This document shows positions 16,572 through 24,499 of a stretch of 46,839 nucleotides of DNA, piece by piece. The notes beneath the pieces were generated by a model. That model was not told where the DNA came from. It saw only the letters and a list, made by a program, of their open reading frames with translations, and made no database searches. The stretch is taken from the NCBI GenBank assembly GCA_913046035.1, contig CAJWSW010000013.1:1-46839 (forward strand), in the 5' to 3' direction. This stretch comes from an uncultured Alphaproteobacteria bacterium (GTDB taxonomy: Bacteria > Pseudomonadota > Alphaproteobacteria > MPNO01 > UBA830). Position 1 is the stretch's first letter. Every line of letters begins with the position of its first letter. Position numbers and translations under genes: made by a program.

Positions 16572-17281
16572 TGTCAGATATGAAGGGTGCTGGGGTCCTT
16601 TTTTCAGAGATGACGCCACCCCCTGGTTCGGAAGATCATTTCAACAAATGGTATAACGAACATCACATGCCAAGCCATGTGTATGGGGTCCCCGGTTTTC
16701 GTTCGGGACAACGATACAAAGTAACGCATAAACCTGATTACCTTGCGATTTATGATTTGGAATCGCCGGCGACGCTGACTGATGACGAATATATCAACCG
16801 GAAGTACAAGCCAGATGCGCCAACAAAAAAAATGCTGTCGGAGGTAATCGCGTTCACTCGTTATATAGGCGAGGAAATCGGCTTTCAGTTGCGTGACGGA
16901 CTGACGGTAGACGATGCATTAAATGCGCCGCTTATTTTCGGGGTTTTCATAAAACTACCGGATGATGTGACGGAGGAGTTTGTCAACTGGTATCAGACAG
17001 AACACTCTCCGATGGTACTTAGAAGTTCGCTGTGGCGCATGGTTCGTCATATGAAAATCGTAAATGCTGACCCGGAACCGTTTACGCACATGTTCATTCA
17101 CTATGTTGAGAGCGAGGACGCGCTGAAGAGTGACGAACTATCGGCGGCGCAGGCGACGGATTGGTTTAATACGCTATCCCAAAATGAGTGGTTTAAAACC
17201 CATTCGGTGATGTATCACAGGCTCGGTAAACGATATCACAAGGGTGAACCTAACGCCCAAACATTTACTTTAGATATTTAA
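16571..17281 (+). CDS. Tandem EthD/dimeric alpha-beta-barrel domain protein, function unknown
   Basis: The 236-residue protein appears to contain two related ferredoxin-like halves. The first (about residues 5-80) has FNKWYNEHHMPSHVYGVPGFRSG, written here as overlapping short motifs FNKWYNEHHMP and VPGFRSG; the second (about 110-200) has FVNWYQTEHSPM and SLWRMVRH at equivalent positions. The W-Y-x-x-E/T-E-H-x-P pattern is typical of EthD-like and related small alpha/beta barrels found beside oxygenases. The ATG overlaps the stop of the PLP enzyme. Role unknown; a small decarboxylase, isomerase or lactonase-like helper would fit the family, but no catalytic residues can be assigned. Confidence 0.68.
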   Translation: MSDMKGAGVLFSEMTPPPGSEDHFNKWYNEHHMPSHVYGVPGFRSGQRYKVTHKPDYLAIYDLESPATLTDDEYINRKYKPDAPTKKMLSEVIAFTRYIGEEIGFQLRDGLTVDDALNAPLIFGVFIKLPDDVTEEFVNWYQTEHSPMVLRSSLWRMVRHMKIVNADPEPFTHMFIHYVESEDALKSDELSAAQATDWFNTLSQNEWFKTHSVMYHRLGKRYHKGEPNAQTFTLDI

Positions 17282-17306
17282 CCTATCAACTTTTAAGAGG
17301 CTAATT

Positions 17307-17717
17307 ATGGCGATCGACCCGTCAAACAAAGATTTATATGAAGCAGGTCTTGCGGTTAGAAAGAAAGTGCTCGGTGAGGAGTACGTTAACCCCAACATTG
17401 AGAAGGGTGAAAATGATCATTTAACCGGAAAAATACAGACGATGGTCACCGAGTATTGTTGGGGTGGCGCTTGGACCGAAGATACACTGGATCATAAGAC
17501 CCGCAGCATGCTTAACCTTGGTATTCTCACCGCGCTGGGTAAGATGCAGGAATTAAAAGCTCATACGCGTGGCGCATTGCGCAATGGTTGCACGGTTGAG
17601 GAGATAACGGAGGTTCTTGCACATGCGACTGTGTATTGCGGTATCCCCGCGGGTGTCGATGCATTTCGCAGCGCAAGAGAGGCACTGGACCAGGCTGAAA
17701 AAGAGGGCCTGCTGTAG
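17307..17717 (+). CDS. Carboxymuconolactone decarboxylase-family protein (PcaC-like)
   Basis: A 136-residue single-domain protein of the CMD family. Family landmarks are EYCWGGAWTEDTLDHKTRSMLNLG near residues 49-72 (shown in parts as EYCWGGAW and LDHKTRSMLNLG), LKAHTRGALRNGCTVEEI near 92, and the HATVYCGIPAGVDAF block near 115. PcaC decarboxylates gamma-carboxymuconolactone in the protocatechuate branch of the beta-ketoadipate pathway; no other pca genes are in the window, so the substrate may differ. It lacks the CxxC pair of AhpD-type peroxidases. An AAGAGG ribosome site lies six bases before the ATG. It is last in the hyuBA operon. Confidence 0.85.
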   Translation: MAIDPSNKDLYEAGLAVRKKVLGEEYVNPNIEKGENDHLTGKIQTMVTEYCWGGAWTEDTLDHKTRSMLNLGILTALGKMQELKAHTRGALRNGCTVEEITEVLAHATVYCGIPAGVDAFRSAREALDQAEKEGLL

Positions 17718-17743
17718 GCTTCAGTGATACTGTAATAGCCTAC
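17714..17743. terminator. Possible bidirectional hairpin over two convergent stop codons
   Basis: GTAGGCT at 17714-17720 pairs with AGCCTAC at 17737-17743, and inside it CAGT at 17722-17725 pairs with ACTG at 17729-17732. The stem includes the stop codons of the convergent CMD-like and maleate-isomerase-like genes. There is no clear T-tract on either side, so termination is uncertain. Confidence 0.35.
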
Positions 17744-18467
17744 CAAGCCCCTGGATAGGATCAGAAATGCCTGCATCTCTTAGCGAGTGCCATAGTGTGG
17801 CGGAGTTACTAGAAATCACGGGCTTTTTAAGCTTTGCTTCCAGAGGTTCAATTGAATCAAAAGTATTGAAGTCCGTGCAGCATATCAGCAATGCCTCCGC
17901 GTCTCGATGGTCGACAGAGCAAGCGTGTGTGAAGACATCGGCTGGCGGGACGCGAGAGATTTTCTGAATTTCTTCGAGTGATGTATCAAGGCTAAGGCCG
18001 GCGGTCGCAAGAACCTCAACGCCATGGTCACTCAAATAATGGGCTTCGTGTTCGTTGGTCTCGGGTGTATATGGCGATGCCATGACTATCTTGGTTGCGC
18101 CGAGTGCATCAAGAGCAGCAGTTATTGCCTGCGCTGTCGAATTTGCCGGAACATTACCTGCGTCAGTCATCGTTTTTAGTAACCGGTCCGACGGGCAGGC
18201 CATCGAAGCTGCAGTGCAGGCGTATGTAGCATAGTCGACATTGCAAGCCGCCAGGTCATGCATAGCCTTGGTTAAGTCGTTAAGCATCCTTTCGAAATTG
18301 TCTTTCGCAGGATCGGAATGCAGCGGTGAGCGGGTGAAATGGAAACTGACCCCATCTGGGGCGGCCTTATGAAATTCGGCTTCATTAACCGTATTGCTCG
18401 CCGGAACGATTACCCCAATTTTAGAGCGCCACCCGATTGGCCGTATCTTTTCAAGCGACGTCATCAT
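17721..18467 (-). CDS. Maleate isomerase / arylmalonate decarboxylase-like protein (Asp/Glu racemase superfamily)
   Basis: The 248-residue protein has the two cysteine-bearing motifs of this superfamily: an N-terminal-domain Cys in YATYACTAASMA near residue 84, and a second in LLICCTDFNTFD near residue 198. The opening IGVIVPASNTVNEAEF is the typical substrate carboxylate-binding loop of maleate cis-trans isomerases. Maleate isomerase makes fumarate at the end of nicotinate-type pyridine degradation; arylmalonate decarboxylases and hydantoin racemases are close relatives, so the reaction is open. An AAGGGG ribosome site precedes the start. It is convergent with the CMD-like gene and divergent from the FAD hydroxylase. 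Confidence 0.8.
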   Translation of the reverse strand: MMTSLEKIRPIGWRSKIGVIVPASNTVNEAEFHKAAPDGVSFHFTRSPLHSDPAKDNFERMLNDLTKAMHDLAACNVDYATYACTAASMACPSDRLLKTMTDAGNVPANSTAQAITAALDALGATKIVMASPYTPETNEHEAHYLSDHGVEVLATAGLSLDTSLEEIQKISRVPPADVFTHACSVDHRDAEALLICCTDFNTFDSIEPLEAKLKKPVISSNSATLWHSLRDAGISDPIQGLGRLLQYH

Positions 18468-18571
18468 ACGGTCCCCTTTTCGAAGTTTTTAAGTATTGAC
18501 GTTAAACTAGCATCAACGATTGACTGCTTTAAGGCTCCCTTTATTCTGTTCCATCATAAAGGAGACAAAGA

Positions 18572-19771
18572 ATGTCTGACGAACCTCGCGTTTTAGTTTC
18601 AGGGGCTGGTCCGGTTGGCTGCTGCGCGGCACTTTATCTCGCGCAGAGGGGAATAGCTGTGACACTGGTCGACGCCGCGTCAGAGTTGCCGGAAGACCTT
18701 CGAGCGTCCACATTTCACCCTCCAACCCTCGATATGCTAAAAGAACTTGGTGTCGTGGAGAAGGTTATAGAGCAAGGTATTGTCTGTCCTATCTGGCAAT
18801 ATCGGGATGCGCGGGAGGGTGTCGTAGCGGAATGGGACCTCTCTGTTTTGGAAAATGACACTGATTACCCCTATAGGGTCCAGTGCGAGCAATTTAAGCT
18901 AACGAGAATAATTGTTTCCGAACTTGATAAGATGGATAACGTTGAAGTGCTTTTTGACGTCAAGGGCACTGGTGCGTCCCAAAATGAAGATGGCGTATCG
19001 TTATTCGTTGAAACACCAGATGGTCCCAGAACCTTACTGGGAAAATATCTGATCGCGGCCGACGGTGCATCTAGCGCAATTCGTGTTTCCCAGGGAATTG
19101 ACTTTCCCGGTTTGACTTTCCCCGAGCTATGGCTGTGTACAAGCTCGGAATTTAATTTTGAGGATCACTTTGAAAACTTAGCGCCGATAGCATACGTGGC
19201 CGATCCAGATTTTTGGTTCGTATTTGTTCGTGTTCCGGGAATGTGGCGGCTCCTTCTTCCTTCCCTTCCGGGCGAGACGGCAGATACGCTAGTTTCTGAC
19301 AAAACCGTGCAGGAGCGTATGCAACAGGTATGTGCGATTGATGGCAGCTATGAGACTTTCCACAGGACCGCATACTCAGTTCATCAGCGGGTAGCAGAAA
19401 CATACAGAAAGGGTCGTATCTTTCTTGCAGGAGACGCGGCCCACATCAATAATCCGCTGGGCGGTATGGGGATGAATGGAGGGATCCACGACGCGATGAA
19501 CCTCTCTGAAAAGATTGTAAAGGTGTGGAACGGTATTGCCGACGAAAGTGAACTTGATAAGTATGACGCCCAACGTCGCCCGATAGCGATAGATTACGTT
19601 CAGCAAACCACCATACGAAATAAAGCGATGTTAGAAGAGACTGATCCAGATGTAAGGCGCTCGAAGCACAATGAGATGAGCAAGACAGCCAATGATCCAA
19701 AACTAGCGAGAGAGTATTTGCTTCAATCGTCCATGATTACAGCTCTAAAACAAGCTGAGGCATTAGCATAA
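18572..19771 (+). CDS. FAD-dependent aromatic hydroxylase-type monooxygenase (MhpA/UbiH-like)
   Basis: Group A flavoprotein monooxygenase of 399 residues. It shows the ADP-binding VSGAGPVGCCAALYLAQRG near residue 9, the NADPH/FAD DG motif in IAADGASSAIR near 161, and the flavin-ribityl GD motif GRIFLAGDAAHINNPLGG near 285. These enzymes add one oxygen to an activated aromatic or heteroaromatic ring using NAD(P)H; some relatives open pyridine rings. A GGAG ribosome site lies close upstream of the ATG. It stands alone between a divergent maleate-isomerase-like gene and the convergent dctP gene. No C-terminal thioredoxin-like domain as in phenol hydroxylases is present. Confidence 0.87.
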   Translation: MSDEPRVLVSGAGPVGCCAALYLAQRGIAVTLVDAASELPEDLRASTFHPPTLDMLKELGVVEKVIEQGIVCPIWQYRDAREGVVAEWDLSVLENDTDYPYRVQCEQFKLTRIIVSELDKMDNVEVLFDVKGTGASQNEDGVSLFVETPDGPRTLLGKYLIAADGASSAIRVSQGIDFPGLTFPELWLCTSSEFNFEDHFENLAPIAYVADPDFWFVFVRVPGMWRLLLPSLPGETADTLVSDKTVQERMQQVCAIDGSYETFHRTAYSVHQRVAETYRKGRIFLAGDAAHINNPLGGMGMNGGIHDAMNLSEKIVKVWNGIADESELDKYDAQRRPIAIDYVQQTTIRNKAMLEETDPDVRRSKHNEMSKTANDPKLAREYLLQSSMITALKQAEALA

Positions 19772-19775
19772 AAAA

Positions 19776-19799
19776 AGAGGCGCCAGTTTTGGCGCCTCT
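19776..19799 (-). terminator. Intrinsic terminator of the dctP transcript
   Basis: AGAGGCGCCA at 19776-19785 pairs perfectly with TGGCGCCTCT at 19790-19799 around a GTTT loop. A run of seven A's at 19770-19776 gives a U-tract after the hairpin only when read on the minus strand, so it ends the dctP transcript. It begins 5 bp after the plus-strand monooxygenase stop and may also slow that transcript. Confidence 0.9.
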
Positions 19800-19820
19800 C
19801 GCACATATACCTATGGGTAT

Positions 19821-20840
19821 TTAACGTACATCCTGCCTAGCAGCAGCTGCTTTAAGGATTGGATAAAGCCGCCGAATATCGGCATTCTTATGGTTTAAGA
19901 AGACTTTATCCCCGAGGGGCTGAAGACGACCCATATACTCTTTTTGCTCGGCATCTGAGAAATAAGCGACCTTCGCTCCAGATTTTTTCCACTCCGCAAT
20001 CATCTTTGTGACAAAGCTCTCAGACCTTGCAGATGCCCAGTTTCCAAGCTCGTCGGCAGTATCCAAAACAATAGCCCTATGTTCTTTCGACAACTTGCTC
20101 AACCAAACTTTGCTGAAGGCCGAAATGCATGGGATATAGTATCCATTCGTAATGGTAAGATTGTCGGTTACTGTTGGAAACTTAGCTTTAGCGGCAACAA
20201 CGAGGCTAGTCCTTGCCCCGTCCACGACCCTGCGCTGGATCGCAGGCACTACCTCGGTGAACGGAATTGGAACACCTGTGGCTCCAAGCGTTGCGACGCT
20301 CAGACGTTCTATTTCCGTTGCAAGGACGCGGATCTTCAGCCCTTTGAAGTCCGAAATCTTGGCGATTGGCTTCGTTGCCATGTAAGAGGCGCCGTCATAA
20401 ACCCATAGTCCGGATATTGTGATACCCTTGCTTTCCCCTAGGCTGGTAAATAGTGGTTTAAAGCTAGGGTCGTTGAGGCTTCTGTGCGCGTGTTGATGAT
20501 CGGCAAAAAGGCCGGGCACGTCCGCTACCTGAAACGCCTTATTGACGCCCTGCAGGAACCCCGGCGGTGCAAAGAAACCTTCCTGCGATCCTAGTTGGAT
20601 GCCCTCGATTTGCCTTGGGATCTTACCTAATTGGCTTGTAGGGAATACACGTCCCTTAATTTTACCGTTAGACCGTTTGTTCACTTCAGCTACAAATTTC
20701 GTCGCATAATCATGCTGCGGATCTGCAGTTGTTGGGTAGCCGATTTTCATGTCGATTTGCGCCGACGCTATCGATGCGACACCGAATGATACGACTACGC
20801 CAAGCGATGCGGCAGCAATTTTTCTAATTCCGTTTTTCAT
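19821..20840 (-). CDS. TRAP transporter substrate-binding protein, DctP family
   Basis: A 339-residue periplasmic binding protein. The N-terminus MKNGIRKIAAASLGVVVSFG followed by VASIASAQ is a clear Sec signal peptide with cleavage expected after ASA near residue 27. The mature part begins with an IDMKIGYPT strand and contains the DctP elements FVAEVNKRSNGKIKGRVFP, the central FKGLKIRVLATEIE block with its conserved Arg that holds substrate carboxylates, and GYYIPCISAFSKVWLSKLS. It therefore probably captures an organic acid. No DctQ or DctM membrane genes are in the window, so the transporter partner must lie elsewhere. It is followed by a strong terminator. Confidence 0.92.
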   Translation of the reverse strand: MKNGIRKIAAASLGVVVSFGVASIASAQIDMKIGYPTTADPQHDYATKFVAEVNKRSNGKIKGRVFPTSQLGKIPRQIEGIQLGSQEGFFAPPGFLQGVNKAFQVADVPGLFADHQHAHRSLNDPSFKPLFTSLGESKGITISGLWVYDGASYMATKPIAKISDFKGLKIRVLATEIERLSVATLGATGVPIPFTEVVPAIQRRVVDGARTSLVVAAKAKFPTVTDNLTITNGYYIPCISAFSKVWLSKLSKEHRAIVLDTADELGNWASARSESFVTKMIAEWKKSGAKVAYFSDAEQKEYMGRLQPLGDKVFLNHKNADIRRLYPILKAAAARQDVR

Positions 20841-20917
20841 TATTAGCTCCCTGTTATTTACACAAGTGATAGTGTCACAGAAAACCTCTGACTGACAAGT
20901 TGTAGATGACGTCCACT

Positions 20918-22048
20918 TTAATCACGTTGGAGCGGAGATCTCTGTCCGGCTTGCTCCATAAGTGGGAGCACTTCTTCAATCCATTGCTTGCATTCAGTTT
21001 TATAATCGACCCATGAAATCAACATTCCGTCGACACCTATATTTACCAGTTTGCCGATCTCGTCGACTATTTGTTCCGGTGTGCCTATTAAAGGATAACC
21101 GCCATGCCCAGCGATGAAATGGAAACGAAATTCGTCCAGAACATCTTGGGGAAGAGTTTTTGATTGCATCCCGAAGATTTCAAGTAGGTTGTTTACTGCC
21201 TCGTAGTCGCCTTTATCAACTGCGTAATATTTCAAATAGTCTTGGGCTTCTTTTTCCGTTTCTCGGCAAACAACGTAAACGTGGATCCAGCTTTTTACGT
21301 CTCTTCCGGCGTTTCGCGCCATGTTTTTCAGGTGCGAAATTTGCGACTTTCCGCCCTCGATATCCCGCTCTTTGAGAATGACGAAGTTCATGTCAGCCTG
21401 TGTCGCTGCAAATTCTTGCCCTGCTTCCGATCCGCCTGCGTTCATGACGGGCGGCATTGGAGATTGTAACGGCTTAGGTTCACTCCACACGTTTTTAGAG
21501 TCGAACCAACGTCCTTTAAAATTAAATTCTTCGTCATGGGTCCAGATTTTGCGCACAAAGTCTAACCATTCTGTCGCGTATTCGTATCGCACGTCATGTT
21601 CGTTCCAGGCGGCACCAAACATTTCAAATTCATTTTTAAACCATCCGCAAACGACGTTTAGCGCAAATCGGCCGCCTGAAATGTGATCGATCGTGGCACA
21701 TTGCTTCGCTGCCGCGACTGGATGAGTTAACGGGACATGAGACGTCGAAAAAATGCAAGAATAGTTGGTGATTGCGGCAACCGCTGATGCCCAATTGTAC
21801 GTCTCAAACGTGCGGTTGTTGAAATTGGTGGGACCCCCGTACCCGCGCCAGCGGGCGACCGGCAATAAGACTTCGAACCCTGCCGCGTCTGCCATCATCG
21901 CTACTTCCCGCGTGTCGGGCCAGTTCATTTCCCATGAGCCCTCCGCTTGCGTAATTGTTGAGCCATGTGAGCAGTTCATTGCGATGATGCCGATTTGCAT
22001 CTTGTTTGAGTTAAACAGGGGATTTGTGTCGTTAGAACGAATCTGCAT
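20918..22048 (-). CDS. LLM-class flavin-dependent monooxygenase, RutA-like
   Basis: The 376-residue protein is a bacterial luciferase-like flavin monooxygenase. It shares distinctive stretches with pyrimidine oxygenase RutA: RWRGYGGPTNF near 67, AAITNYSCIFSTSHVPLTHP near 91, and ATIDHISGGRFALNVVCGW near 118, plus NAGGSEAGQEFAATQADMNF near 207. RutA cleaves the uracil ring at an amide bond with reduced FMN, and trigonelline ring opening also uses an LLM enzyme. A ring-opening role here is inferred. It needs a flavin reductase, and no dedicated one lies nearby. It is divergent from the hpaB-type gene and upstream of dctP in the same direction. Confidence 0.83.
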   Translation of the reverse strand: MQIRSNDTNPLFNSNKMQIGIIAMNCSHGSTITQAEGSWEMNWPDTREVAMMADAAGFEVLLPVARWRGYGGPTNFNNRTFETYNWASAVAAITNYSCIFSTSHVPLTHPVAAAKQCATIDHISGGRFALNVVCGWFKNEFEMFGAAWNEHDVRYEYATEWLDFVRKIWTHDEEFNFKGRWFDSKNVWSEPKPLQSPMPPVMNAGGSEAGQEFAATQADMNFVILKERDIEGGKSQISHLKNMARNAGRDVKSWIHVYVVCRETEKEAQDYLKYYAVDKGDYEAVNNLLEIFGMQSKTLPQDVLDEFRFHFIAGHGGYPLIGTPEQIVDEIGKLVNIGVDGMLISWVDYKTECKQWIEEVLPLMEQAGQRSPLQRD

Positions 22049-22259
22049 CTGGCTACCTACCTAATTTCCTCAGTTTGTATTGTGATCGTCACCTCAGCGT
22101 ATGTGAATAGGGGTACTCAGCAAAAATTGCTTTTTTTTCTGATGCTATTTCGGTGTGTTGATATAGTTAATGAAGTTAGCTATTATAATTAACAAACCGA
22201 ACGACTTTCAGCGAGTTATTATGCTGGTTTCAAATCATACCTGTTAAAGTGAGGTTACT

Positions 22260-23828
22260 ATGGCAACTAAGGCTATCGAATTAGACAACACCGAGGTTGA
22301 TTGTGGAAAACAACCCATATGTGGTTGCATCGGCTTCTGCCGCGGTGAAGCCTTTGGAACCGGCGTAAGAACTGGTGAGCAGTACGTGGCAGGGATCCGG
22401 GACGACGGTAGACACGTGGTGCACAACGGGGAAATTATTTCTGACGTGACAACACACTCTGCGTTTGAAGGAGCAGTGAAATCAGTTGCCAGCCTCTATG
22501 ATAATGCTGCCGACCCGGAGAACCGGGAGTTAATGACGTACACGTCGCCAACAACGGGTGACCCGGTTAATCGACATTGGGCAATGCCTCGAAGTAAAGA
22601 AGAACTCATAGCTCGGCGGAAGGCGCTCACAAAAACGTCTGAGTTGACGTTAGGTCTTATGGGCCGCAGCCCAGACCATGTTGCGGGTTTTTTCGCCGGA
22701 TATGCGATGGCGCCGGAAGTATTGGCGCGGGGCGGACAGCAATACGCTGACAACGCTATCAAATTTTACGAATTCTGTCGTGATAACGATATCTACGTAG
22801 CCTACACGATAGTGCCGCCTCAAATCGATCGGACAAAACCAGCCCATCAACAGGAGCCGCCGGATTTGTACGCGGGTATCGTCGATGAGCGCGATGACGG
22901 AGTGATCATCCGAGGTGCACAAATGCTGGGAACAGGCGCTGCTCTCTCAGACTTTGTTCAACTAAGCACGATACATCCAATGAGGCAGGGCGATGAAAAC
23001 TATGCGATTTCGGTCGCGGTACCCTGTAATGCGCCGGGTGTAAAAATATTCTCGAGGCGCTCCTACGCTTCCGCGGCAAGCAGCGTCTTTGACTATCCGC
23101 TTGCCACCCGCTTCGACGAGACTGACTCATTGTTCGTATACGATGACGTATTTGTGCCCTGGGAAAGGGTGTTTGTTTATAAAAATGTCGATGTCGCTCG
23201 CGCACAGTGGTTCGAAGCCCCTGCTCACATTATGGGCAATAGTCAGGCCCAAATCCGCTACATGACCAAGCTGAGATTTCTTGTTGGGCTCGCAAAGAAA
23301 ATCACAGATATGAATGGAACCGGTTCGTTGCCACCCGTTATTGGTGAACTCGGCAAGCTTGCGACTTATGCGACGATGTATGAGGGATTAGTTTACGCTC
23401 AAGAGGCAGAATGCTGGACAAACGATAATGGATATGTGCTGCCGAGCATGCCGCACATTTATGCAAACATGAACTTGCAGTCTGAAATAAATCCAAAGCT
23501 TTTGGATATCGTTCGAGAATTATCGGGTGGCGGGTTAATCCAGCTTCCGTCTTCGGTTGAAGACCTCAGAAACCCAGAAATACGCGATCAGGTAACGAAG
23601 TACGTTAAGTCGCCAGGTGTTGCAGGTGAAGACCGTATTAAACTTCTCAAGCTGGCATGGGATATGGTGGGCTCTGAATTCGCGGGTAGGCACGAGCAAT
23701 ATGAAAAGTTCTATGCTGGCGCTCCGTTTATTGTGAAGACACACGCGCACCGTACATACAATTGGGATAAGGCGACTTCGCTGGTTGATTACGCTCTGTC
23801 CGGCTATGACATAAACGGTCGGAAGTAG
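22260..23828 (+). CDS. HpaB/PvcC-type FADH2-dependent hydroxylase
   Basis: A 522-residue member of the 4-hydroxyphenylacetate 3-hydroxylase large-component family (acyl-CoA-dehydrogenase-like fold). Seen are RTGEQYVAGIRDDGRHVVHN near residue 38 (family GxxYIxSLRDGRxVY-like start), AYTIVPPQIDRTKP near 180, IIRGAQMLGTGAALSD near 219, the VFVPWERVFVYKN block near 298, and a C-terminal SEFAGRHEQYEKFYAG. These enzymes hydroxylate phenols, pyrroles or other rings with reduced FAD supplied by a partner such as HpaC. No HpaC-like reductase is in the window. An AGG ribosome site precedes the ATG, and DUF1185 and enamidase-like genes follow in the same direction. Confidence 0.88.
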   Translation: MATKAIELDNTEVDCGKQPICGCIGFCRGEAFGTGVRTGEQYVAGIRDDGRHVVHNGEIISDVTTHSAFEGAVKSVASLYDNAADPENRELMTYTSPTTGDPVNRHWAMPRSKEELIARRKALTKTSELTLGLMGRSPDHVAGFFAGYAMAPEVLARGGQQYADNAIKFYEFCRDNDIYVAYTIVPPQIDRTKPAHQQEPPDLYAGIVDERDDGVIIRGAQMLGTGAALSDFVQLSTIHPMRQGDENYAISVAVPCNAPGVKIFSRRSYASAASSVFDYPLATRFDETDSLFVYDDVFVPWERVFVYKNVDVARAQWFEAPAHIMGNSQAQIRYMTKLRFLVGLAKKITDMNGTGSLPPVIGELGKLATYATMYEGLVYAQEAECWTNDNGYVLPSMPHIYANMNLQSEINPKLLDIVRELSGGGLIQLPSSVEDLRNPEIRDQVTKYVKSPGVAGEDRIKLLKLAWDMVGSEFAGRHEQYEKFYAGAPFIVKTHAHRTYNWDKATSLVDYALSGYDINGRK

Positions 23829-23913
23829 GGCAATATTTAAAAGGGTTGCTCCTCTAGATTGGGGCGGGAGATAAGATAAAAGCGCTCAAAATCGTATAAA
23901 AGGAGAGCCCTTG

Positions 23914-24489
23914 ATGACAGTCCGACGCCTTTATACTGTTGTGGAGGAAACCCTCCATGATCGTGGGCAAATAAGAGACGAGCCACTGCGTAAGGTGGCT
24001 GTCGTTGCAGTCATTAATAACCCATTTGCCGGACATGGTTACGTCGAAGACTTAAGCGCTTTAACTGATGCCAGTGTTGAACTCGGGACAAAAATCGCGG
24101 AAATGGGTGCTTCGCAGATGGCACCCTATACCGTTGACTCATACGGCAAGGCTGCGCTTATCGGAACGGCCGGTGAACAAGAACATGGAGTGGCATGCCT
24201 TACGACAGTCTACGGGAATGTTCTGCGTGACGCAGTTGGCGGCGGAAAGGCTTGGATTTCGTCTATGACAAAAAGGGTGCGCCCCGGTGAGCATGTGGAT
24301 ATACCGCTCGCTCATAAGGACGCATTATTTGTGCGGTCACATTATGATGGAATGACGATCATGGTTCCGGATGCACCGTTGGAGGACGAAATCTGCGTTA
24401 TTTGCTGTTTCGCGAACCGAGGTCGGCTAAATCACCGCGTCGGCGGGCCGAGTAAAGAAGATATCGTTGGTAACGATGGTCTGAGATGA
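23914..24489 (+). CDS. DUF1185 (AA_synth, PF06684-type) protein
   Basis: The 191-residue protein matches what I know of the DUF1185 'amino acid synthesis' family: an N-terminal LYTVVEETLHDRG strand-helix, NNPFAGHGYVEDLSAL near residue 36, SYGKAALIGTAGEQEHG near 75, KRVRPGEHVDIPLAHKDALF near 123 and RSHYDGMTIMVPDAP. Structures exist for the family, but its chemistry is not established to my knowledge. The conserved His, Glu and Asp residues in these blocks suggest an enzyme. Start is ATG 23914, seven bases after AGGAGA; a TTG one codon earlier is possible. It sits between the HpaB-type and enamidase-like genes with 10 bp to the latter, so it is probably part of the same pathway. Confidence 0.8.
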   Translation: MTVRRLYTVVEETLHDRGQIRDEPLRKVAVVAVINNPFAGHGYVEDLSALTDASVELGTKIAEMGASQMAPYTVDSYGKAALIGTAGEQEHGVACLTTVYGNVLRDAVGGGKAWISSMTKRVRPGEHVDIPLAHKDALFVRSHYDGMTIMVPDAPLEDEICVICCFANRGRLNHRVGGPSKEDIVGNDGLR

Positions 24490-24499
24490 GGGGGGCTAT

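Noticed and set aside
22130-22200. Strong promoter for the hpaB-type gene
   Set aside because: TTGATA and TATAAT are present but separated by about 20 bp, too far for a confident sigma-70 promoter.
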